A stretch of DNA of 15,039 bases, taken from assembly GCA_015068175.1 (NCBI GenBank), contig SVLA01000038.1, positions 1 to 15,039 on the forward strand. The letters are read 5' to 3'. Made by a program: the position numbers and the translations under genes. Below, one piece after another: positions 1-7,515 of this stretch (the first letter of the stretch is position 1; each line of letters begins with the position of its first letter). Below the pieces are notes generated by a model. That model had not been told where the DNA came from, did not search any database, and saw only the letters and a program-made list of their open reading frames with translations. Source of the stretch: Oscillospiraceae bacterium (GTDB taxonomy: Bacteria; Bacillota_A; Clostridia; Oscillospirales; Oscillospiraceae).

Positions 1-439
1 AACCCAGCAGGTCGCCGTTTCGGTCGTAGTAGTAACCGATCAGGTTGGCCACCACTTCCGTGTCGGTCTCGGAGTGGAAGCGGACGCCCCGGTTTTCCAG
101 CCATTGGCGCAGGCGGGCCTCGTTTTCGATAATGCCGTTGTGGACGATGCAGATCTTGCCGGAGTCCGACAGATGGGGGTGGCTGTTACGGTCCGAGGGA
201 GCGCCGTGGGTGGCCCAGCGGGTATGGCCGATGCCGATGGTACCCTGCAGGTCGGCGCCGTTATGGGTCTGGTCGCACAGCACCTGAAGGCGGCCCTTGG
301 CCTTGGCCACTTCCAGGCCGGCGGCGCCGTGAATGCAGATGCCGGCGGAGTCATAGCCCCGGTATTCCAGTTTGCTCAGGCCGTCCAGCAAAATGGGGGC
401 GGCTTGCTTATTTCCTATATATCCAACGATTCCACACAT
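1..439 (-). CDS. glmS: Glutamine-fructose-6-phosphate aminotransferase, N-terminal part (cut by window edge)
   Basis: GlmS makes glucosamine-6-phosphate from fructose-6-phosphate and glutamine, the entry step to UDP-GlcNAc and peptidoglycan, in the cytoplasm. Only about 146 residues of a roughly 600-residue protein are present, all from the N-terminal Ntn glutaminase domain. The start MCGIVGYIGN puts the catalytic Cys at residue 2, exposed after Met removal. Family blocks LEYRGYDSAG, GHTRWATHG and HNGIIEN are all visible, so the identification is secure. The ATG at 439 has AGGAGG (447-452) seven bases upstream. The gene has its own promoter (471-499) behind a terminator, so it is separate from the dprA-like gene upstream. 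The leader is only about 30 nt, too short for a glmS ribozyme. The sugar isomerase domains lie outside the window. Confidence 0.96.
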   Translation of the reverse strand, partial: MCGIVGYIGNKQAAPILLDGLSKLEYRGYDSAGICIHGAAGLEVAKAKGRLQVLCDQTHNGADLQGTIGIGHTRWATHGAPSDRNSHPHLSDSGKICIVHNGIIENEARLRQWLENRGVRFHSETDTEVVANLIGYYYDRNGDLLG

Positions 440-470
440 GGGAGATCCTCCTGTTCCTTATTACTTTTGC

Positions 471-499
471 ATTATACACTATATTTTTATCTTTTTCAA
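471..499 (-). promoter_or_regulatory. SigA-type promoter of glmS
   Basis: On the minus strand TTGAAA (494-499) is followed after 17 bases by TATAAT (471-476). The predicted start lies about 25-30 bases before the glmS ATG. Confidence 0.8.
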
Positions 500-515
500 T
501 ACTTTTGAAGAAAAT

Positions 516-552
516 TTTGACCAATGGCTTCATTTACAAGTCATTGGTCAAA
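516..552 (-). terminator. Terminator of the helicase-dprA operon, overlapping the last codons
   Basis: A perfect 11-bp stem, TTTGACCAATG (516-526) with CATTGGTCAAA (542-552), encloses a 15-nt loop. Read on the minus strand, the first arm carries the last codons of the dprA-like gene (ending Phe-Asp-Gln) and its TGA. The second arm is followed by AAAATTTTCTT. This fits an intrinsic terminator, although the stem is AT-rich. Confidence 0.65.
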
Positions 553-1434
553 TAAATTTCTGTTGGCAGGCTGTAATGCGGACAGATCGGTCAGATGGCC
601 GGAGGTGATGGGGGTGGCGCCCATTTGGATGAGCTGCCGGGCGGCATCGCTGCCGTCATCGAAGCAGAATACGCTGCTCCAGCCGAAGCGAAGATTTTTG
701 ACGGTGCCGTCCCAGGTGCCGCCCATGCCGCAGGTGGCCTGGCAGACCAGGACCTTGGGGGCCAGGGCGTGGATGCAGCGGTTGCGGCTCAACGCACGGG
801 TGGCGGAGAAGGGGAGATCGTAATCGTCTTCGCTGAGGTAGAGGACATTTTCCCGGAGGGCATGGCGGAGCAGTTCGTCGGCCACCACGGAAATGACCCG
901 GCCGCCGTGGCGAAGGCAGGCTTCCTGGGCGGTACGGTCGGCGCCCCGGGCATTGCCGGAGACCAGGGAGATCTCCTGCAGAGCGGCCTGGCGGCCTGCT
1001 TCGGCGGCAAAGGCCCGGTTTTCTTCCCGGAGATCCCGGCTGCCCACCAGAGCGATCCTGGGACATTCCAGAAGCCGGGGATCCCCCTTTGCCCACAGAA
1101 CGCCGGGACTGTCCAGGCCCAGGCGGCGACGCAGATCCAGGGGATAGCCGGGGCTGACCCGGGTCAAAGGCAGGCAGTGGGCACGGGCGGCTTTCATTAA
1201 GTAATGGTCCAGTTCTTCTTCCTGGCTCAGCAGGTCCAGGATCCGCTGGGCCATGGGGCGGCCGTAACCCAGGGCCATCAGATCTGTCAATGTCAGGTCC
1301 CGCTGGGCCTCGGCGGCATCCAATTGCCAGGTGCGGTCCGCAAGGCAGCGCATTTGCGCGGTGGTCAGCGGCTTGCGGTCCGGATCTCCCAGGGCAGAAG
1401 TCAGCAGCAAAAAGCCGCGTTCCGTATTTCTCAA
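541..1434 (-). CDS. DprA/Smf-like DNA-processing protein, short stand-alone form
   Basis: The protein has 297 aa. Its middle and C-terminal parts carry a DprA/Smf Rossmann fold: GSRD at 131-134, SGNARGAD at 159-166, ISVVADEL near 181-188, an RNR-type motif (SRNRCI, 216-221) and VLVCQA at 228-233. In the wider family these residues form the single-stranded DNA and RecA-loading fold used in transformation. Here the usual SG-A-GID reads SGNARGAD. The protein is shorter than classical DprA (about 360 aa), and after the Rossmann core I see no clear winged-helix domain. The start is TTG, overlapping the helicase stop in TTGA (1431-1434), with GAGGAAA just upstream, so translation is probably coupled. 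A competence role is not shown by the context. A nucleotide-binding or DNA-maintenance role is equally possible. Confidence 0.78.
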   Translation of the reverse strand: MRNTERGFLLLTSALGDPDRKPLTTAQMRCLADRTWQLDAAEAQRDLTLTDLMALGYGRPMAQRILDLLSQEEELDHYLMKAARAHCLPLTRVSPGYPLDLRRRLGLDSPGVLWAKGDPRLLECPRIALVGSRDLREENRAFAAEAGRQAALQEISLVSGNARGADRTAQEACLRHGGRVISVVADELLRHALRENVLYLSEDDYDLPFSATRALSRNRCIHALAPKVLVCQATCGMGGTWDGTVKNLRFGWSSVFCFDDGSDAARQLIQMGATPITSGHLTDLSALQPANRNLFDQ

Positions 1435-2618
1435 CGGTATTTCCTCTTCCGCGCAGGGGGCGCGGGGCGGACTTCTTCCTCGGTGAGGCTGCCATCCTCA
1501 TGGAGGATCATGGGACGGATGGTATAGTTGGAGAATTTGGCGATCTCGTCCAATTTGGCCTTTTCGGGGAAGTTTCCGATAATAGAATATGCGCTGCCCT
1601 TCCGTTTTGCCCGTCCGGTACGGCCGATCCGGTGGATGTAATACTCATTTTCCTCGGGAACGTCGTAGTTGATGACGCAGTCCACATCGTCCACGTCGAT
1701 GCCCCGGGAGGCCACGTCCGTGGCGATAAGGATGGCCAGTTTGCCGTCCCGATAGCGCTGCATGGTCTTTTCCCGCTGGCTCTGGCGGATGTCGCCGTGG
1801 ATGCAGTCGGCGTCCATGCCGGCCCGCTGGAAATCGTCGCTGAGGCGCTGGCACATATGCTTGGTGTTGCAGAAGATCATGACCCGCTCGAAACCCTGGC
1901 TGCGAATGAGGCGCAGAGTGGTCTCGCTCTTTTGAAGGGGGGTGCAGGTGATGGAATACTGGTCGATGTCGGGGCGGTCTTCCTGCCGGGGTTCCACGGT
2001 GATCTCCACCTCATCCCGCTGATACATCCAGGAAACGGTCATGACCTCCTGGGAAATGGTGGCAGAAAACAGGCCAAGATTGCGGCGGTTCTTCACTTTC
2101 TCGATGATGCGGGTCACATCCTTGAAAAAGCCCATGTCCAGCATCCGGTCCGCCTCATCCAGCACCACGGTCTGGATCTTGTCCAGGCGGATGGTCTTGC
2201 GGTTATAGTGGTCCATAAGCCGGCCGGGGGTGGCTACCACGATCTGGGGCTTCTTTTCCAGAGCCTTGATCTGGCCGCCGATGCCGGCGCCGCCGTAAAG
2301 CACGGCCACCCGGATGCCGCTGAAATAGGTCAGCAGGCCCCGCAGTTCATCACCGATCTGAATGGCCAGCTCCCGGGTGGGGGCCAGGATCAGACCCTGG
2401 ACTTCGGGGGATGCCGGGTCGATGTGTTCAATCATGGGGATGCCGAAGGCAAAGGTCTTGCCGGTGCCGGTGGGGGCCTTGGCGATGACGTCCTTCCACT
2501 GCATGAAGTGAGGGATGGCTTCGGCCTGAATGGTGGTGGGCCAGCCGTAGCCCTTCTTGTCCAGGGCTTTCAGCATGGCATCGCTGAGGCCCAGATCTGC
2601 AAATGTGATGTTTTCCAT
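1431..2618 (-). CDS. DEAD-box ATP-dependent RNA helicase
   Basis: A minimal two-RecA-domain helicase of 395 aa that remodels RNA duplexes using ATP (ribosome assembly or mRNA turnover in relatives). All family motifs are present in order: Q motif (PTTIQAEAIP, 27-36), motif I APTGTGKT (48-55), Ia PTRELAIQ (80-87), Ib TPGRLMD (130-136), II DEAD (154-157), III SAT (185-187), V TDVASRGID (300-308) and VI HRIGRTGR (329-336). The C-tail after residue 380 is short and basic (ARKRKYR), with no extra RNA-binding domain. This places it among small CshA/RhlE-like proteins, but the exact subgroup is uncertain. ATG 2618 has AAGGA upstream and a near-consensus promoter. It is first in an operon with the dprA-like gene. 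Confidence 0.93.
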   Translation of the reverse strand: MENITFADLGLSDAMLKALDKKGYGWPTTIQAEAIPHFMQWKDVIAKAPTGTGKTFAFGIPMIEHIDPASPEVQGLILAPTRELAIQIGDELRGLLTYFSGIRVAVLYGGAGIGGQIKALEKKPQIVVATPGRLMDHYNRKTIRLDKIQTVVLDEADRMLDMGFFKDVTRIIEKVKNRRNLGLFSATISQEVMTVSWMYQRDEVEITVEPRQEDRPDIDQYSITCTPLQKSETTLRLIRSQGFERVMIFCNTKHMCQRLSDDFQRAGMDADCIHGDIRQSQREKTMQRYRDGKLAILIATDVASRGIDVDDVDCVINYDVPEENEYYIHRIGRTGRAKRKGSAYSIIGNFPEKAKLDEIAKFSNYTIRPMILHEDGSLTEEEVRPAPPARKRKYR

Positions 2619-2652
2619 ATTCTCTCGTCCTTAAAAATGCAAAGTTTTTTAC

Positions 2653-2681
2653 ATTATACCATTTCTCTGCAGATTTTGCAA
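2653..2681 (-). promoter_or_regulatory. SigA-type promoter of the helicase operon
   Basis: On the minus strand TTGCAA (2676-2681), a 17-base spacer and TATAAT (2653-2658). The leader to the ATG at 2618 is about 30 bases. Confidence 0.8.
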
Positions 2682-2715
2682 GGATTTTATGAGGCGGTGC
2701 GGCGGTGGGTTCAAG

Positions 2716-2744
2716 TTGACAAAAATGCGGTTTGGTGGTATATT
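2716..2744 (+). promoter_or_regulatory. SigA-type promoter of the pullulanase gene
   Basis: TTGACA (2716-2721), a 17-base spacer and TATATT (2739-2744), back to back with the helicase promoter. Transcription should start near 2751, about 30 bases before the ATG at 2781. AGGAGG lies at 2765-2770. I see no clear operator palindrome or catabolite site in the gap. Confidence 0.82.
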
Positions 2745-2780
2745 CTGCAAGGATAAAACCGAACAGGAGGAAATTCATTC

Positions 2781-5468
2781 ATGTTGAAAACATTCCGCAG
2801 AATCCTTTCTTTGCTGTTGGCTCTGTGCATGGTTTTGGGTATGACGGCCTGCGCCGATCCCAACACCACCCCCACCGAGCCCAGTACCCCGGCCACCTCC
2901 GCACCCACCGATCCGGAATCCCAGGATCCCACCGTGCCGGATGGCGAGCCGACCCTGCCGAAGGAAGACGGCACCAACCAGTTGACCATTTACTGGGATT
3001 ACAACGGTGATTCCAAGACGGCCTGCTTCTGGGTATGGCCCGAGGGCGGCAACGGCGTGAGCTATGCCGTGTATGAATGCAGCTACGGCGTCAAGTGCGT
3101 GGTCAACATTCCCGACAATGTGAGCCGGGTGGGTTTTATTGCCATTTATGATTGCCCGGCAAGCGCGGTGGGCGGCAACACCTGGCCCGGCGGCACCAAG
3201 GACTATGAACAGGACCGTTTTGTGGATATGAACGGTGACACGACCATTTATTTGAAACAAGGAGACCCTATGATCTATAACAGCCAGGAGGACGCAGGCA
3301 GCGCCCAGAAGGTGATCACTTTCGCGGAAATGACTTCCCTGACCACCATTAAATACACTTTGCCCGCCCAGACCGTCATCAGCGACCTGACTCAGGTGAA
3401 AGTCATGGAAGGCGACCGGGCTTTGGAAGTTACCAACATCAGCAGCCTGGGTAATGAATCCAGAGCCGGCATCATTACGGTGTCCGAGCCTATGGATATG
3501 TCCAAGGTCTACAGCATCGAGATCGCAGAACACGGCACCAAGACCGTGGTGCCCATTTCCGTGTTCGATACCGAGGAATTTGTGGCGCAGTATACTTACG
3601 ACGGTAATGACCTGGGCGCCACCCTGAACAAGGATGGCTCCACCACCTTCAAGCTCTGGGCGCCCACGGCCTCCAAGGTGGTGCTGAATCTCTTTGCTGC
3701 CGGTAACGGCGGCACCGCCCATGCCAACCTGGAAATGACCAAGGAAGAGCGGGGCGTTTGGGCGCTGACCGTTGACCAGTGCGGCCACGGCACCTACTAC
3801 ACCTATTCCGTCACCACCGCTGTGGGCACCCAGGAAGCGGTGGATCCCTACGCCAAGGCCTGCGGCCTCAACGGCGACCGGGGCATGGTGGTGGATCTGG
3901 ATTCCACCGATCCCTCCGGTTGGAACAAGGATTCCGTGGTGGAACTGGAAAAGTACACCGATGCGCTGATCTGGGAGGTCCATGTCCGGGATTTCAGCAA
4001 CCAGATCGCCACTTCCAAGTACCCCGGCAAGTACCTGGCCTTCACCGAGCATGGTCTGACCAATGCCGCCGGTGTCAGCGTGGGCGTGGATTATCTGCTG
4101 GAGCTGGGCATCACCCATGTGCATCTGCTGCCGGTTTATGACTTCGCCAGCGTCAACGAGAGCAATCCCTCTTTCAACTGGGGATACGATCCCGAGAACT
4201 ACAACTGCATCGAAGGTTCCTACTCCACCGATCCCACCAAGGGCGAGGTGCGGATCACCGAGTTCAAGCAGATGGTCCAGTCCCTCCACGCCGATGGCCT
4301 GGGCGTTATCATGGACGTGGTCTACAACCACACCTATGAGGCCAACTCCAACCTGAATAAGGTGGTTCCTTACTACTACTATCGCTACGATTCCAAGGGC
4401 GCCAATACCAGCGCTTCGGGCTGCGGCAACGATACCGCTTCCGAGCGCTATATGTACCGCAAGTACATGGTGGACAGCGTCACTTACCTGGCCAGCGAGT
4501 ATAACCTGGACGGTTTCCGTTTTGACCTGATGGGTCTGCACGATCTGGAGACCATGCGCCGGATCGAAGAGGCTGTGCATGCCGTCAACCCCAACGCCAT
4601 CATCTACGGCGAAGGCTGGACCATGGGTCAGACCGTGGACGGCAGCGCCCAGGCCAACCAGAGCAACATTTCTCAGATCCTGCCTTCCGAAGGTGCCGCA
4701 GGCAGCGTGGCGGTGTTCAACGATGCCATCCGTGACGGCCTGAAGGGCAGCGTGTTTGAGGCTGCCGGCAAGGGTTACATCAACGGCAGCTACGCCGCCA
4801 ACGCCAATAAGGTCCGCTTCGGCATTGCCGGCGGCAGCATCGGCGGCGCCACCTGGCGTGTTGACGGCGCGGCCATTATCAACTATATGTCTGCCCACGA
4901 CAACAACACTCTGTGGGATAAGCTGGCCATCGCCAACGGCAGCGACAGCGTGGAGACCCGCCTGGCTATGAACCGCCTGGGCGCTGCCATCCTGATGATC
5001 TCCAAGGGCACGCCTTTCTGGCAGGCCGGTGAAGAGTTCCTGCGCTCCAAGCCCGACTCCAGCAAGGCGGACGGCTTCAACGAGAACTCCTATAATGCCA
5101 GCGACGCGGTAAACAACATCGTGTGGGAGGACCTGGTGGAAGGCTCCATGCAGTATGAGACCATGCGCTATTATGCCGGCCTCATCGCCATGCGTAAGGC
5201 CTACGGCATCTTCCGTTCCAACGGCGACGATGTGACCATCACCTTCGGCGAACTGGCAGGGGGCGGCATGACCGTGACCTACACCGCTGCGGACGGCGCC
5301 AAGGCCCTGGTGCTGATCAACCCCACCACCCAGGCGGATACCTTCGTCCTGGACGGCGAATGGAACCTGGTGGCCACCGGCACCGAAGCCGGCGCCGAGG
5401 TCATGAAGACCGAATCCGGCTCCGTGACCGTGGATGCTTACAGTGTCCGGATCTATGTGGGTAAGTAA
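2781..5468 (+). CDS. pulA: Surface lipoprotein type I pullulanase (GH13)
   Basis: A debranching enzyme of 895 aa that cuts alpha-1,6 bonds in pullulan, glycogen and starch. The N-terminus is a lipoprotein signal: basic MLKTFRR, a hydrophobic core and LGMTAC with the lipid-bearing Cys at 24. A Thr/Pro-rich linker (about 25-63) follows. Next come a CBM41-like domain (about 66-165, with WVWPEGG), an N2-like linker domain, a CBM48-like domain (about 272-365) and the catalytic barrel. Visible GH13 regions are DVVYNH from 512, DGFRFD with nucleophile Asp582, YGEGW with acid/base Glu611, and SAHDNNT with stabiliser Asp707. The type I signature YNWGYDP appears as FNWGYDP (465-471). A beta-sandwich domain closes the protein. 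It is probably anchored outside the membrane and feeds glucans to uptake systems not seen here. It is monocistronic. Confidence 0.95.
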   Translation: MLKTFRRILSLLLALCMVLGMTACADPNTTPTEPSTPATSAPTDPESQDPTVPDGEPTLPKEDGTNQLTIYWDYNGDSKTACFWVWPEGGNGVSYAVYECSYGVKCVVNIPDNVSRVGFIAIYDCPASAVGGNTWPGGTKDYEQDRFVDMNGDTTIYLKQGDPMIYNSQEDAGSAQKVITFAEMTSLTTIKYTLPAQTVISDLTQVKVMEGDRALEVTNISSLGNESRAGIITVSEPMDMSKVYSIEIAEHGTKTVVPISVFDTEEFVAQYTYDGNDLGATLNKDGSTTFKLWAPTASKVVLNLFAAGNGGTAHANLEMTKEERGVWALTVDQCGHGTYYTYSVTTAVGTQEAVDPYAKACGLNGDRGMVVDLDSTDPSGWNKDSVVELEKYTDALIWEVHVRDFSNQIATSKYPGKYLAFTEHGLTNAAGVSVGVDYLLELGITHVHLLPVYDFASVNESNPSFNWGYDPENYNCIEGSYSTDPTKGEVRITEFKQMVQSLHADGLGVIMDVVYNHTYEANSNLNKVVPYYYYRYDSKGANTSASGCGNDTASERYMYRKYMVDSVTYLASEYNLDGFRFDLMGLHDLETMRRIEEAVHAVNPNAIIYGEGWTMGQTVDGSAQANQSNISQILPSEGAAGSVAVFNDAIRDGLKGSVFEAAGKGYINGSYAANANKVRFGIAGGSIGGATWRVDGAAIINYMSAHDNNTLWDKLAIANGSDSVETRLAMNRLGAAILMISKGTPFWQAGEEFLRSKPDSSKADGFNENSYNASDAVNNIVWEDLVEGSMQYETMRYYAGLIAMRKAYGIFRSNGDDVTITFGELAGGGMTVTYTAADGAKALVLINPTTQADTFVLDGEWNLVATGTEAGAEVMKTESGSVTVDAYSVRIYVGK

Positions 5469-5483
5469 TCCTCAATAATGCTC

Positions 5484-5514
5484 AGGGCGTGTTGCAAAAA
5501 CTGCAACACGCCCT
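5484..5514 (+). terminator. Strong hairpin after the pullulanase gene
   Basis: A 13-bp perfect stem (5484-5496 with 5502-5514, AGGGCGTGTTGCA) has an AAAAC loop and sits 15 bases after the TAA. There is no T tract behind it, so it may act as an mRNA 3' protector or a weak terminator. Confidence 0.6.
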
Positions 5515-5544
5515 CAAGCTATAGGATGGTTACATCTTTCGGAG

Positions 5545-5570
5545 GTAGGGGCGATTCAAGAATCGCCCAC
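5545..5570. repeat. REP-like palindromic intergenic element
   Basis: GTAGGGGCGATTC and its complement GAATCGCCC form an almost loop-free palindrome (GGGCGATTC 5549-5557, GAATCGCCC 5560-5568). Short GGGGCGA...TCGCCC palindromes between genes are frequent in gut Clostridia genomes, from memory. Here it stands alone, and mobility is not shown. Confidence 0.5.
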
Positions 5571-5655
5571 GGACTACAATCCAGCTACTCACAGATGAAC
5601 CGAAAAGAAGGTTGGTGGAAGAAATGATAGCTTCGCGCAATCTTGAAAATGTGAG

Positions 5656-5685
5656 TTTACACGTTGCCTTTTGGCGTGGTACAAT
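5656..5685 (+). promoter_or_regulatory. Promoter of the 391-aa unknown gene
   Basis: TTTACA (5656-5661), an 18-base spacer and TACAAT (5680-5685), followed by GGAGGT (5700-5705) six bases before the ATG at 5712. Confidence 0.65.
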
Positions 5686-5711
5686 AATATAAACTGAATG
5701 GAGGTGTCAGT

Positions 5712-6887
5712 ATGGGAAGTTGGTTTTCCAATATCCACATTCGAAAAAACGAGTATGCTACGGAAAAAACGATTGAAAAGTACATAAGCGATTTCATGGC
5801 CGCAAAGCATTATTTGCCCTGCACATCTGAAATGGATGCGGATGGGGGCGTTGCGGTTGTAGCAAGTGAAGATTGTTGCTGGATATCTGTTTACTCGGAC
5901 TTGCTGTTGCTTGAAGATCCGGGGAAATGCGCTGAGATCATGAACCCGCTGTCTTCTGCGCTGCGAACGGATGTTTTGGGGATTTCCTGCTTTGATAGCG
6001 ATTATCTCTGCCTGAATCTGATTAACACTTCGGACAAGACGGATGCCTGGATCGGAATAGGAAGCGCCTCCGGTTTGGGCATTAAAAGACGGAGTGTAGT
6101 ATCAGCCTGGAAGAAGAAAGTTACCGACTTTCAGACTTTCGCGAAAAGTGTGAAGCAAAAGTATGTCTTTGCGGAGGAATTCCTTGCCACTGCTGAGCGG
6201 TGCCTTGAACTTCCCACAGTTCAGAGTTCAGCTTCTTATGAGTACCTGACAGATTTTGAACTGGATAAAAAAGCAAGATGCTTTTATTTCAAACTTCCGG
6301 AGGATATGAAGACCAAAGAATCGGTTAAATTGGTTCCGCGGATGTTCTCGGGCATGCCGTGCTTCCTGGGTAAGCCCAGTGTGGTGGATGGCGTTAATAT
6401 TGGCGGGGAATCGAGGGGGTTGTCTGTTTATTTTATCGGCCCCTATGTGGAGGAAGAGTCAATCACATTTTCAGATGTATGCTTTGTGAAATGGAAGAAT
6501 AACCAAACAGAATCGATACCATTTGACTTAACCAAAGTACAGCTTTCAGACGGACAGTGGGCATACCATTACCATGATCCCGGTTTCAGAATCCCCGCCA
6601 AGGTAGATGATCGGCTTCCAATGTCGAAGAAAATGCGTATGGAAAACGAAAGAAGTATCATTGTGCGATTTGTTCCCCATGGGAACCCAAGGAAAATACT
6701 AGACATTACAGTTGTTCTGGTGCCGGATAAAAATCCAGAAGGACAGACCGGATGGAATGTGTGGCATCATTGGGGATCCAAGAAAGCATTTATTGAAGGA
6801 TATAATGCAACATGGGAAAAGCATAGGGCATGGAGCTCGGACCCGAATACCTGTCCTCCGATTTTAAGGGAAGAAGATTTCGACTGA
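5712..6887 (+). CDS. Conserved-looking hypothetical protein, 391 aa, function unknown
   Basis: I do not recognise a named family. The protein starts MGSWFSNIHIRK, has no signal peptide or membrane segment, and seems to have two parts. Residues 1-165 form a compact alpha/beta-like region with blocks such as WISVYSDLL, CFDSDYLCLNLI and DAWIGIG. Residues 175-391 are richer in beta strand and aromatic residues (RGLSVYFIGPYVE, WNVWHHWG). Cytosolic location is likely. Base composition and codon use are clearly less GC-rich than in the flanking housekeeping genes, suggesting acquisition. It has its own promoter and a good GGAGGT site. Its placement beside an immunity-like gene and repeats makes an immunity or stress-island role conceivable, but no residue pattern supports a specific function. 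The coding call is strong because of length, promoter and ribosome binding site. Confidence 0.8.
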   Translation: MGSWFSNIHIRKNEYATEKTIEKYISDFMAAKHYLPCTSEMDADGGVAVVASEDCCWISVYSDLLLLEDPGKCAEIMNPLSSALRTDVLGISCFDSDYLCLNLINTSDKTDAWIGIGSASGLGIKRRSVVSAWKKKVTDFQTFAKSVKQKYVFAEEFLATAERCLELPTVQSSASYEYLTDFELDKKARCFYFKLPEDMKTKESVKLVPRMFSGMPCFLGKPSVVDGVNIGGESRGLSVYFIGPYVEEESITFSDVCFVKWKNNQTESIPFDLTKVQLSDGQWAYHYHDPGFRIPAKVDDRLPMSKKMRMENERSIIVRFVPHGNPRKILDITVVLVPDKNPEGQTGWNVWHHWGSKKAFIEGYNATWEKHRAWSSDPNTCPPILREEDFD

Positions 6888-6960
6888 CAAAGTAATTGAA
6901 CCGCCGGTTTTTCTCCGCACGGTGAGGCTCCGACTCACGGCATTCTGGGCCCCACAGACA
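6888..6960. other. Short spacer after the 391-aa gene
   Basis: This has no open frame worth calling. It contains a weak inverted repeat (GGTGAG...CTCAC, about 6920-6937) with no T tract. It leads directly into hairpin-array element A. Confidence 0.4.
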
Positions 6961-7133
6961 AAAAGATATTTTTGCTGTTTGGCTTATGAAATCGAACTCT
7001 TACAATTTTGTGAAGCAACGGCTATGGCCGATGCGAAGTTATGCTTTACGGCATAGTGAAGTTAAGTGCGCCACGCACTTCCGCAGAAACTTCACTGTCC
7101 GCAGGACAACTTCACTTGCGAAGCAAACGTCAC
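6961..7133 (+). repeat. Hairpin-array repeat element, copy A
   Basis: A leader of about 50 bases (AAAAGATATTTTTG..., ending in GAACTCTTACAATTTT) precedes three forward words at exactly 23-base spacing: GTGAAG 7010, GCGAAGTT 7033 and GTGAAGTT 7056. Three inverted words follow: ACTTCAC 7089, ACTTCAC 7109 and ACGTCAC 7127. A different small hairpin sits after nearly every word: CGGC-TATG-GCCG (7019-7030), TATGC...GCATA (7040-7055), AAGTGCG-CCA-CGCACTT (7064-7080), TGTCC-GCA-GGACA (7096-7108) and TTGC-GAA-GCAA (7116-7126). Forward and inverted words can pair over the centre, giving a branched tree of stems. Copy B is at 7713-7929. The nature is unknown: a miniature mobile element, a structured RNA or a boundary element are all possible. 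Confidence 0.75.
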
Positions 7134-7202
7134 GCGCCGAAAGGCTTTTCTGGTACGAGTGTTCATAACGGACTCAAGGAACGGACGATCACAACAAAAC
7201 CG

Positions 7203-7514
7203 CTAAACCAAATATCCGGAGTTATCGTCCGGCGTATCGGTGAACGTCTTTGCTGTATTCCCGGAACTGTCGAACCTCGCTTTGATTTGCTCGTTAATCT
7301 TAGCATCCATTCCATCGGGAAGCAGGCGCAAATCTTCCTCATTGATATACAGATCAGCAATATCTTCCTTTTCTCCACATTGTGGGAAGAGGACAACCCA
7401 TGCGCCGTCTTTGCACTCAGGCTCCCAGATGACGCCCTGCATGCCCTTGTGTACGCCTTCTTTTGCGTATTTGGTTTTTTCTACAATCAGTTCAACGCAA
7501 TCCATCAATTTCAT
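7203..7514 (-). CDS. Small putative immunity protein (DUF4926-like look), 103 aa
   Basis: The protein starts MKLMDCVELIVEK and has a compact pattern, with HKGMQG near residue 23, WVVLFPQ near 39 and INEEDLRLL near 57. This resembles small SH3-like DUF4926-type proteins often found beside polymorphic toxins. The family link comes from memory of the pattern and is not proven. I chose ATG 7514 over the in-frame ATG 7529 because AAGGT (7522-7526) lies eight bases upstream of 7514, while 7529 has no ribosome site. The TAA of a toxin-like fragment ends two bases before this ATG, typical of a toxin-immunity pair. The acidic C-tail (SSGNTAKTFTDTPDDN) is probably disordered. No close promoter is seen, and a terminator-like hairpin lies upstream, so expression is uncertain. 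Confidence 0.7.
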   Translation of the reverse strand: MKLMDCVELIVEKTKYAKEGVHKGMQGVIWEPECKDGAWVVLFPQCGEKEDIADLYINEEDLRLLPDGMDAKINEQIKARFDSSGNTAKTFTDTPDDNSGYLV

Positions 7515-7515
7515 A

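Noticed and set aside
440..540. glmS ribozyme in front of glmS
   Set aside because: The promoter leaves only about a 30-base leader and the upstream gene ends at 541; there is no room for the ribozyme.
1290..2756. 488-codon plus-strand frame opposite the helicase
   Set aside because: It is antisense to a helicase with every DEAD-box motif; it has no promoter or ribosome site.
2775..4898. Very long open frame (707 codons) on the strand opposite the pullulanase gene
   Set aside because: It is a shadow of GC-rich codon use in a clear GH13 gene; its translation is Gly/Ala/Val/His repeats with no family motif and no ribosome site.
6986..7168. 60-codon open frame inside repeat element A
   Set aside because: It is made of the repeat words and hairpins; not a plausible protein.
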